Source of the DNA: Micrococcales bacterium
GTDB taxonomy: Bacteria; Actinomycetota; Actinomycetes; Actinomycetales; Dermatophilaceae
Direction: 5' to 3'
Assembly: GCA_030537915.1 (NCBI GenBank)
Contig: JAUNUZ010000203.1
Coordinates: 1-5,104 of the forward strand
DNA: 5,104 bases
The translations under genes and the position numbers were made by a program. The first letter of the stretch is position 1. Each line of letters starts with the position of its first letter. Below are positions 1 through 5,104 of the stretch, in pieces. The notes under the pieces were generated by a model. That model ran no database searches. It saw only the letters and a program-made list of their open reading frames with translations, and was not told where the DNA came from.

Positions 1-7
1 AGGGCAC

Positions 8-2116
8 TCAGGCCGAGCGCGACGTGTCGAGGTGCTCATCGACGAGCCGCTGGGGCAGCTCCTCATAGCCGACGAAAGACCGGGTGAACGTGCCGGAACC
101 GTGCGACAGCGAGCGGAGCTCGATAGCGTACCGGGTCAGCTCGAGCTGGGGCACGTCGCCTCGGATCACCGAGTAGCCGGGCTCGTCAGCCGGCTCCGAG
201 CCGTGGATGCGACCCCGTCGACCTTGCATATCGGTCATCACCGCTCCGACGTGCTCCTCGGCCACGCGAACCTCGAGGGCATCGATCGGCTCCAGCAGGG
301 TGATGGCCGCACCGGCCGCGGCCTCCTTGAGTGCGAGCGCGCCTGCCATCTGGAAGGCGGCGTCGCTGGAGTCGACCGAGTGCGCCTTGCCGTCGTGCAG
401 CGTCACCCGCACGTCGACGAGCGGGTAGCCCGAGACCGTCCCCTTCTCGAGTTGAGCGCGCACGCCCTTCTCGACGCTGGGGATGAACTGCCGGGGCACG
501 GCGCCGCCGACCACCTTGTCGACGAAGTCGAAGCCGGTGCCCCGCTCGAGCGGCTCCACGGTGATGTCACAGACCGCGAACTGGCCGTGGCCGCCACTCT
601 GCTTGACGTGCCGCCCGTGACCGGCGCCCGGCCCGGCGAAGGTCTCGCGCATCGGGATCCGCAGCTCCTGCGCCGTGACCTCGACGTGGTGGGCCTCCTG
701 GAGCCGGCTCAGCACCAGGTCCAGGTGCGCCGGTCCTATCGTCCACAGGACGATCTGCCCGGTCTCGACGTTGTGCTCGACCCGCAGCGCGGGATCCGAG
801 CCGGCGACCCGCTGCAGCGCCGTGGGCAGCTTGTCCTCATCGGCCCGGCCGGCGGCCGAGATCGCGGTCGGCAGGAGCGCCTCGGGCATCTCCCACGGCT
901 CGATGACCAGCGGGTTCTCTGGAGAGCTCACGCTGTCCGAGGTCTGGGCGGCGGGCAGTTTGGAGACGACGGCGAGGTCGCCTGCCATCGCGGACTCCTT
1001 GGGCCGCAGCTCCGAGCCCAGCGGTGAAGAGAGCGGCCCGACACGCACGTCGTCATCGTGATCGGGGTGTCCCTCGACGACGTGCCCGACGAAGCTGCCC
1101 AGGTGCCCCGAGACATGCACGGTGGTGTCGGCGGTCAGGGTGCCGGAGAACACCCGGACGAGGGCGACATGGCCGACGTAGGGGTCGCTCGTGGTCCGCA
1201 CGACTTGGGCCGCGAGCGGTCCCTGGGGGTCGCCGCTCAGCGGGGCAGCGGCCTTGCCGGCAACGGTGAAGACGGTTGGCATCGGGCGACGGCGCGGAGA
1301 GGGAAAGGCAGCCCGCACGAGGTGCAGGAGCACGTCGATCCCGGCGCCGGTGTCCACCGAGACGGGGATGACGGGATGGAAGCTACCGCGGCCGACCGCC
1401 TCCAAGAGTGCCGCTTCGACGACCTCGAAGCCCACCTCCTGCCCGCCCAGATAGCGATCGAGCAGCGCGTCGTCCTCGGCCTCCGTGATGATGCCCTCCA
1501 GGAGGGTGGCGTGATACGCGTCGAACACAGCGATGTGCGCCTCATCGGTCGGCCGCACGACGCGCCCGTCACCGGTGTAGTCGTGAACCTCTCCCAGGAC
1601 CAGGTCGACGATCTGCTGCAGGCGCCCGTCTAGGACGACCGGGACCCCCAGCGGTAGGACGCCGTCGCCGAATTGGGCCTGGCAATCCGCCAGCGTGCCC
1701 GCATAGTCGGCCCGCGGCGCATCGAGCTTGGTCAGTACCACTGCGCGCGGCAGGCCGACCTGGGCGCACTCATGCCACAGCGCACGCGTCGCCGCGTCGA
1801 CTCCGTCGGTGCACGACACGACGAAGAGCGCCGCATCGGCGGCACGCAGACCCGCTCGCAGATCGCCGACGAAGTCGGGGTATCCCGGCGCGTCGATGAG
1901 ATTGAGCACGACGTCCTCGACGGGCACGCACGCGACGTCGAGCCCGGTGGAGCGCTCGCTGGTGCCGCTCGGGGGTCGCTGACCAGGGGTCGTCGTCGTC
2001 ACGATGTGGTCGAAGAGGCGGGTCTTGCCCGACCCGCTCGGCCCCACCAGCACGACATTGCGTAGGTGGTCGGCATCGCTGGGACGAGGGGTCGGCGTGC
2101 TCGGTTGTCTGGCCAT
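8..2116 (-). CDS. fusA2: EF-G-like translational GTPase (EF-G2, FusA2 family)
   Basis: The gene encodes 702 residues, complete, with full EF-G architecture. The G domain spans about 18-275, with P-loop GPSGSGKT (25-32), DAPGY (75-79) and TKLD (129-132). Domain II is about 300-395 (TTSDPYVGHVALVRVFSG), domain III about 410-480, domain IV about 485-605 (KQSGGHGQ, GGAVPRQFIPSVEKG) and domain V about 606-690 (LLEPIDALEV). It closely resembles remembered M. tuberculosis FusA2 (Rv0120c, about 714 residues) more than true EF-G. The catalytic switch-II His of EF-G is Tyr79, and NKxD is TKLD. The domain IV tip motif HSVDSS (His579) is kept. Published work on the M. smegmatis homologue found nucleotide binding but no ribosome-dependent GTPase activity, and the gene was dispensable, so the cellular role is unsettled. 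An in-frame TGA two codons upstream of the ATG rules out an earlier start. A Tet(M)-type ribosomal protection protein is less likely. Family call very sure; function not. Confidence 0.95.
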   Translation of the reverse strand: MARQPSTPTPRPSDADHLRNVVLVGPSGSGKTRLFDHIVTTTTPGQRPPSGTSERSTGLDVACVPVEDVVLNLIDAPGYPDFVGDLRAGLRAADAALFVVSCTDGVDAATRALWHECAQVGLPRAVVLTKLDAPRADYAGTLADCQAQFGDGVLPLGVPVVLDGRLQQIVDLVLGEVHDYTGDGRVVRPTDEAHIAVFDAYHATLLEGIITEAEDDALLDRYLGGQEVGFEVVEAALLEAVGRGSFHPVIPVSVDTGAGIDVLLHLVRAAFPSPRRRPMPTVFTVAGKAAAPLSGDPQGPLAAQVVRTTSDPYVGHVALVRVFSGTLTADTTVHVSGHLGSFVGHVVEGHPDHDDDVRVGPLSSPLGSELRPKESAMAGDLAVVSKLPAAQTSDSVSSPENPLVIEPWEMPEALLPTAISAAGRADEDKLPTALQRVAGSDPALRVEHNVETGQIVLWTIGPAHLDLVLSRLQEAHHVEVTAQELRIPMRETFAGPGAGHGRHVKQSGGHGQFAVCDITVEPLERGTGFDFVDKVVGGAVPRQFIPSVEKGVRAQLEKGTVSGYPLVDVRVTLHDGKAHSVDSSDAAFQMAGALALKEAAAGAAITLLEPIDALEVRVAEEHVGAVMTDMQGRRGRIHGSEPADEPGYSVIRGDVPQLELTRYAIELRSLSHGSGTFTRSFVGYEELPQRLVDEHLDTSRSA

Positions 2117-2128
2117 GACTCAACCCTG

Positions 2129-2134
2129 CCTCCC
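2129..2134 (-). promoter_or_regulatory. Ribosome binding site of the EF-G2 gene
   Basis: Read on the minus strand this is GGGAGG, a good Shine-Dalgarno match, 12 bases before the ATG at 2116-2114. The spacer is slightly long. No other start codon fits the family N-terminus better. Confidence 0.6.
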
Positions 2135-2240
2135 GCAGCGATGCCTCGACAAGTGGTCAGCCGCCTGCCTCGCCAGATTTCGGCGCACATCACAGCAGGG
2201 CGGGCGGATCGGGCCCATGGTCTCGGTTGGTCGATCAGTA

Positions 2241-2246
2241 GGGTGG
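2241..2246 (+). promoter_or_regulatory. Probable ribosome binding site of pgsA
   Basis: GGGTGG lies 8 bases before the ATG at 2255, a suitable Shine-Dalgarno distance. It supports 2255 as the start over the in-frame ATG at 2066, which would place 62 unrelated residues in front and overlap the EF-G2 gene. Confidence 0.55.
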
Positions 2247-2254
2247 TCCACACC

Positions 2255-2872
2255 ATGCTCAACAAATTCGCTCGGGCGTTCGTCACGCGCCTCATCACGC
2301 CCATCGCCCGGGCCCTGCTTCGGATCGGGCTCACCCCCGACATGGTCACGATCATCGGGACTGTGGGGACCTGCTTCTGCGCGCTCTTCTTCTACTCCCA
2401 CGGTCAATTCGTTTGGGGCACCCTCGCCATCGCCGTCTTCGTCGTCTTCGACCTGCTCGACGGCACGATGGCGCGGGTCTCGGGGAGTTCGAGTAACTGG
2501 GGCGCCTTCCTGGACTCGACGCTCGACCGCTTCGGTGACGCGTGCGTCTTCGGCGGGCTCGTCTTGTACTTCACGCGCCAGAGCGATGGCGCCGTGACGG
2601 CCTGGGGTGCGCTGGCATGCCTCGTCTTCGGCTTCGTCACCAGCTACGCCCGCGCCCGCGCTGAGGGGCTGGGCTTCGTCGGGGCCAACGTCGGCATCGC
2701 CGAGCGTGCCGACCGGCTCGTCGTCGTCCTGCTGGCGACCTTCTTCGTCGGCCTCTTCGGGTGGCCACACATGGTTTTCACCGTGATCCTGTGGCTGCTC
2801 GCCGCCGCGAGCGCCGTGACCGTCGCCCAGCGCATGCTGGCGGTCCGGCGCGAGATGGCCGCTTCGCGCTGA
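2255..2872 (+). CDS. pgsA: Phosphatidylinositol phosphate synthase (CDP-alcohol phosphatidyltransferase)
   Basis: This is a 205-residue membrane enzyme, close to the usual length (mycobacterial PgsA1 about 217). The CDP-alcohol phosphotransferase signature is complete at 66-91: D66-x2-D69-G70-x2-A73-R74-x8-G83-x3-D87-x3-D91, whose four Asp bind the metals and CDP-diacylglycerol. The N-terminus (TPIARALLRIGLTPDMVT, 15-32) matches the cytosolic amphipathic helix and first membrane segment of actinobacterial PI-phosphate synthases. About six hydrophobic segments follow the family pattern, and SYARARAE (130-137) with ER (150-151) lies in the polar-head pocket region. The enzyme joins CDP-diacylglycerol and myo-inositol 1-phosphate to give PI-phosphate and CMP at the inner membrane face. 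The symbol pgsA is shared with phosphatidylglycerophosphate synthase; the patA-pimA neighbours and N-terminal similarity decide for the inositol enzyme. The ATG at 2255 is chosen for its ribosome binding site and family alignment. Confidence 0.93.
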   Translation: MLNKFARAFVTRLITPIARALLRIGLTPDMVTIIGTVGTCFCALFFYSHGQFVWGTLAIAVFVVFDLLDGTMARVSGSSSNWGAFLDSTLDRFGDACVFGGLVLYFTRQSDGAVTAWGALACLVFGFVTSYARARAEGLGFVGANVGIAERADRLVVVLLATFFVGLFGWPHMVFTVILWLLAAASAVTVAQRMLAVRREMAASR

Positions 2873-2876
2873 GCCG

Positions 2877-3965
2877 ATGAACTCCGCAAAGAACCCGGCG
2901 CCTCTGACATCACCGCACCTGGATGGACGCGCGGCACAACCGACTCCTTCACGCTCGCATCGGGTGTGGTGGCGCCGGGGGGCCGCGACCGAAGCAGTGC
3001 GCAAACGGGCCACCGTGGCGGGCTTCCGGCTCGCGTGGTCGGGCGTGTGCCGACTGCCCGAGCCGCTGGCCTACCGACTGTTCGACGCGATCGCCGACGT
3101 CACCTATCGTCTCGGCGGGACCGACGTCGCGCGGCTGCGATCCAACTACGCGCGGGTGCGCCCCGAGCTGAGCGCGACGCAGCTCGAACCGCTGGTGCGG
3201 GCGGGCGTTCGCTCCTACCTGCGCTATTGGTGTGAGGCCTTCCGGTTGCCCACACTGAGCCCGGAGCGGATCGATGCCGGCGTGCGGGCGGTCGGAGACG
3301 AGCCGGTCCGGGCCCGCCTGGCCGCGGGGGGATCCGTCGTCTGCTTCCTCGGGCACCTGGCGAACTGGGACACCGCGGGGGCCTGGGCCAGCCGGGGACT
3401 CGCGCCCGTCACGACGGTCACCGAGCGCCTCGAGCCCGAGGAGCTCTTCGCGCAATTCGTCGCCTTCCGCGAGACTCTCGGGATGAGGATTCTGCCGCTG
3501 ACGGGTGGCTCGAGCGCCTTCGAGAACCTGCGCACGGCCGCGACCGCCGGTGGCGCGCTCATCCCTCTGCTGGCAGACCGGGACCTCACGGCGACCGGCG
3601 TCGAGGTCGACCTCGTCGGGCGACGGGCTCGGATGGCGGCCGGACCGGCGGCGTTGGCTCTGGCCACCGGGGCCGCGCTGCACCCCGTGACCATGCACTA
3701 CGAGCGCCACCCGCGCGGACCCGGCGGCTACCGGCTCGTCATCACCTTCGCCCCCGCTGTCCCGGTGCCCGAAGGTCGCCCGTCAGGCGAGGCCGATGCC
3801 GCGGACGCCCGTGCGCTGACGGCGGCGATGACCCAGGCTTGCGCGAACGCCCTGGCCGCCGGAATCGCCGAGCACACCGCCGACTGGCACATGATGCAGC
3901 GAGTCTTCGTCGAGGACCTCGACCCGAGCCGGCTCGAGTCGAGCCGCTTGCAGTCCGCGAGCTGA
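2877..3965 (+). CDS. patA: Phosphatidylinositol mannoside acyltransferase (LpxL/HtrB-like)
   Basis: The 362-residue product belongs to the lysophospholipid/lipid A acyltransferase superfamily and aligns with mycobacterial PatA (about 316 residues). It transfers a fatty acyl group, from palmitoyl-CoA in mycobacteria, to the 6-position of the first mannose of PIM at the cytosolic membrane face. Key stretches are YWCEAFRLP (117-125), the HxxxxD motif at H160-D165 (HLANWD), TVTERLEPEELFAQF (180-194), LPLTGG (206-211), ADRDLTATGVEVD (233-245) and DWHM (336-339). His160 matches catalytic His126 of the mycobacterial enzyme. The partner Glu200 position holds Asp234, with the same 74-residue spacing. 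The ATG lies 4 bases after the pgsA stop with little Shine-Dalgarno signal, suggesting coupled translation. It gives an N-terminus about 34 residues longer than the mycobacterial one, polar and without family similarity, so in-frame GTGs at 2964, 2997 or 3015 are alternative starts. Product sure, start uncertain. Confidence 0.9.
   Translation: MNSAKNPAPLTSPHLDGRAAQPTPSRSHRVWWRRGAATEAVRKRATVAGFRLAWSGVCRLPEPLAYRLFDAIADVTYRLGGTDVARLRSNYARVRPELSATQLEPLVRAGVRSYLRYWCEAFRLPTLSPERIDAGVRAVGDEPVRARLAAGGSVVCFLGHLANWDTAGAWASRGLAPVTTVTERLEPEELFAQFVAFRETLGMRILPLTGGSSAFENLRTAATAGGALIPLLADRDLTATGVEVDLVGRRARMAAGPAALALATGAALHPVTMHYERHPRGPGGYRLVITFAPAVPVPEGRPSGEADAADARALTAAMTQACANALAAGIAEHTADWHMMQRVFVEDLDPSRLESSRLQSAS
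3926..3946 (+). repeat. Inverted repeat at the 3' end of patA
   Basis: GAGCCGGCTC (3926-3935) is a perfect palindrome overlapping a second perfect inverted repeat, GGCTCGA-G-TCGAGCC (3931-3945). As RNA the most plausible fold is a six-base-pair stem, C3930-C3935 against G3941-G3946, with a five-base loop. It lies about 21 bases before the pimA start and encodes a short duplicated peptide, SRLES-SRLQS, at the PatA C-terminus. It has no U-run and is inside a gene, so it is not an intrinsic terminator. A role in pimA translation is possible but unproven; internal duplication is an equally good origin. Confidence 0.5.
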
Positions 3966-3970
3966 GGGTG
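3957..3970 (+). promoter_or_regulatory. patA stop / pimA GTG start junction
   Basis: The patA TGA (3963-3965) is followed by two bases and then the pimA GTG (3968-3970). The only Shine-Dalgarno-like stretch is GCGAG (3957-3961), six bases from the GTG, which is weak. Close spacing with a weak site suggests that ribosomes finishing patA reinitiate on pimA. The GTG is fixed by the family N-terminus, MRIG followed by CPYSFD. Confidence 0.6.
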
Positions 3971-5104
3971 CGCATCGGGATCGTGTGTCCGTACTCCTTC
4001 GACGTCGCCGGCGGGGTGCAATTCCACGTCCGTGACCTGGCCGAATGTCTGCTGACGCGCGGCCACCAAGTGAGCGTCCTGGCGCCGGCCGATGAGGACA
4101 CCCCGCTACCGGCATATGTCGTGGGCTGCGGGCGGGCGATTCCGATCCGCTACAACGGCTCGGTCGCGCGGCTGGCGTTCGGCCCACTGGTGGCGGCCCG
4201 GGTCAATCGGTGGCTCGATGAGGGGAACTTCGACGTCGTCCACATCCACGAGCCGATCGCCCCAAGCGTGTCGATCCTCGCGCTGTGGGTCGCGACGGTG
4301 CCGATCGTCGCGACTTTTCACTCCAGCCTCGAGCGCTCTCGGGCGATGCAGGCCGCTTACCCAATGGTCCGCTCGAGCCTGGAGAAGATCCACGCCCGGA
4401 TTGCCGTCTCGCAGACCGCGCGGCAGACAGTCATCACGCACGGCGGTGGCGACGCGGTCGTCATTCCCAACGGGGTCTTCGTCGATCGGCTCGCGGCCGG
4501 GCGCGGGCGCCCGCGCTGGCGGGGTCTGGTTGCCGACGGCGCACCCACCCTCGCCTTCCTCGGGCGGATCGATGAGCCGCGCAAGGGCCTGCCGGTGCTC
4601 CTCGCGGCGCTGCCGCGGGTTCTTGCTGCCCATCCCGGCACGCGCCTCTACATTGCCGGCTACGGGGATCTCGAGGCCGCGCGCGCGCGGCTCGATCCGG
4701 ACCTGACGCGGGCGTGTGAGTTCCTGGGGCCCATCAGCGAGGAGGACAAGGCTGACCTGCTCGCGTCGGTCGACATCTTCGTGGCGCCGCACACCGGCGG
4801 CGAGAGCTTCGGCATCGTGCTCGTCGAGGCGATGGCAGCCGGTGCCCCGGTGCTCGCCTCGGACCTGCCGGCCTTCGCCGCGGTGCTCGACGACGGGCGC
4901 GCGGGGCTGCTCTTCCCCGTCGGGGACGCGGACGCGTTGGGGGAGCGCCTCGTCGGACTGCTGGGCGACCCGGTGGCGCGTGCCCGCCTCGCGCGCGAGG
5001 GGCGGTGGCGCGCACGGCGCTTCGACTGGGCATTCGTCGGGGCCGAGGTGCTCGCCGTCTACGAGACCGTCCTGGAGGGGACGACCGCGGTCGAGGCACG
5101 AAGC
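3968..5104 (+). CDS. pimA: Phosphatidyl-myo-inositol mannosyltransferase (GT4 family), 3' end outside the window
   Basis: The frame opens at GTG and gives 379 residues with no stop by the window edge. Family members are about 378-386 residues, so only the last few are probably missing. The product transfers mannose from GDP-mannose to the inositol 2-OH of phosphatidylinositol, the first committed PIM step, as a peripheral protein on the inner membrane face. The two-domain GT-B fold is evident. The N-domain carries CPYSFDVAGGVQFH (7-20; glycine loop with G16), YNGSVARL (62-69), HIHEP (92-96) and ATFHSS with His118. The C-domain carries IPNGV (166-170), FLGRIDEPRKG (197-207; R200 and K206 for the GDP phosphates) and the GT4 E-x7-E motif ESFGIVLVE (279-287). 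The sequence follows mycobacterial PimA closely throughout, which separates it from PimB-type enzymes. It starts two bases after patA. The basic surface helix at 77-81 has fewer charges than in mycobacteria. Confidence 0.94.
   Translation, partial: MRIGIVCPYSFDVAGGVQFHVRDLAECLLTRGHQVSVLAPADEDTPLPAYVVGCGRAIPIRYNGSVARLAFGPLVAARVNRWLDEGNFDVVHIHEPIAPSVSILALWVATVPIVATFHSSLERSRAMQAAYPMVRSSLEKIHARIAVSQTARQTVITHGGGDAVVIPNGVFVDRLAAGRGRPRWRGLVADGAPTLAFLGRIDEPRKGLPVLLAALPRVLAAHPGTRLYIAGYGDLEAARARLDPDLTRACEFLGPISEEDKADLLASVDIFVAPHTGGESFGIVLVEAMAAGAPVLASDLPAFAAVLDDGRAGLLFPVGDADALGERLVGLLGDPVARARLAREGRWRARRFDWAFVGAEVLAVYETVLEGTTAVEARS

Larger units (their letters stand above)
2117..2254. promoter_or_regulatory. 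Divergent intergenic region between the EF-G2 gene and pgsA
   Basis: These 138 bases separate the starts of two head-to-head genes, so promoters for both directions are expected here or just inside the genes. I see no confident -35/-10 pair. On the plus strand TAGGGT (2239-2244) fits the loose TANNNT -10 pattern but has no -35 partner at the usual spacing and overlaps the likely ribosome binding site of pgsA. The minus strand shows no TANNNT hexamer with a plausible partner. No clear operator palindrome, riboswitch or terminator was seen. Confidence 0.5.
2255..5104 (+). other. PIM biosynthesis operon pgsA-patA-pimA (continues past the right edge)
   Basis: Three plus-strand genes lie in the order pgsA, patA, pimA with gaps of 4 and 2 bases and no room for internal promoters or terminators between them. 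The same order is known in mycobacteria (Rv2612c-Rv2611c-Rv2610c). There a HIT-domain gene and thrS come just upstream; here the EF-G2 gene sits upstream in the opposite direction, so the operon appears to begin at pgsA. The products catalyse successive or adjacent steps from CDP-diacylglycerol to acylated PI monomannoside. Co-transcription is inferred from spacing. Confidence 0.85.

Noticed and set aside
32..1027. Long plus-strand open frame (331 codons) antisense to the EF-G2 gene
   Set aside because: The opposite strand carries a full-length, domain-complete EF-G2. The antisense translation is low-complexity, rich in Arg, Gly and Leu, with no recognisable domain, as expected for a high-GC shadow frame.
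1058..1633. Second plus-strand open frame (191 codons) antisense to the EF-G2 gene
   Set aside because: It is a shadow of the same gene, with no family similarity and no convincing ribosome binding site.
8..2116. Tetracycline resistance ribosomal protection protein (Tet(M)/Tet(O)-like)
   Set aside because: The length, the DAPGY and TKLD motifs and the domain II and IV stretches follow the actinobacterial EF-G2/FusA2 family, not Tet(M)-type proteins.
2066..2254. 62-codon upstream extension of pgsA to the ATG at 2066
   Set aside because: It overlaps the EF-G2 start, has no family similarity, and the ATG at 2255 has a good ribosome binding site and the expected N-terminus.
2120..3013. Minus-strand open frame (297 codons) across pgsA and the start of patA
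   Set aside because: It is antisense to the membrane protein PgsA; its Asp/Glu/Arg-rich composition is the reverse complement of hydrophobic codons and shows no domain.
2949..3710. Minus-strand open frame (253 codons) antisense to patA
   Set aside because: It is a shadow frame; PatA on the plus strand has clear catalytic motifs over the same bases.
3926..3946. Intrinsic transcription terminator at the inverted repeat
   Set aside because: There is no U-tract after the stem, it lies inside the patA coding region, and pimA follows immediately in the same operon.
4106..4792. Minus-strand (4106-4792) and plus-strand (4092-4706) open frames inside pimA
   Set aside because: The PimA frame is continuous and motif-rich through the whole region; these alternatives are Arg-rich with no similarity.

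Overview
The window comes from a high-GC actinobacterium. The evidence is strong G/C preference at third codon positions, an EF-G2 (FusA2-type) GTPase, and the pgsA-patA-pimA cluster for phosphatidyl-myo-inositol mannosides (PIMs), which is characteristic of Actinobacteria. Some features, such as the short EF-G2 switch region and the gene neighbourhood, suggest a Micrococcales-type rather than a mycobacterial genome. That placement is inference from remembered sequences.

Layout: the left 40% (8-2116, minus strand) is one complete gene for an EF-G-like ribosomal GTPase paralogue. A 138-base divergent intergenic region (2117-2254) follows. From 2255 to the right edge, three tightly packed plus-strand genes form an apparent operon: pgsA (2255-2872, phosphatidylinositol-phosphate synthase), patA (2877-3965, PIM acyltransferase) and pimA (3968-5104, PI mannosyltransferase, GTG start, running off the window with no stop). 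The gaps are 4 and 2 bases, so translational coupling is likely.

How they work together: PgsA joins CDP-diacylglycerol and inositol phosphate to give PI-phosphate, which an enzyme not seen here dephosphorylates to PI. PimA adds the first mannose from GDP-mannose. PatA acylates that mannose. All three act at the cytosolic face of the plasma membrane and start the path to PIMs and then lipomannan/lipoarabinomannan-type lipoglycans. The EF-G2 gene has no obvious pathway link.

I found no mobile element, CRISPR array, RNA gene or clearly new system. The points worth a second look concern protein detail: non-canonical GTPase motifs in EF-G2, Asp in place of the catalytic Glu in PatA, a reduced basic membrane-binding patch in PimA, and an inverted repeat just before pimA.
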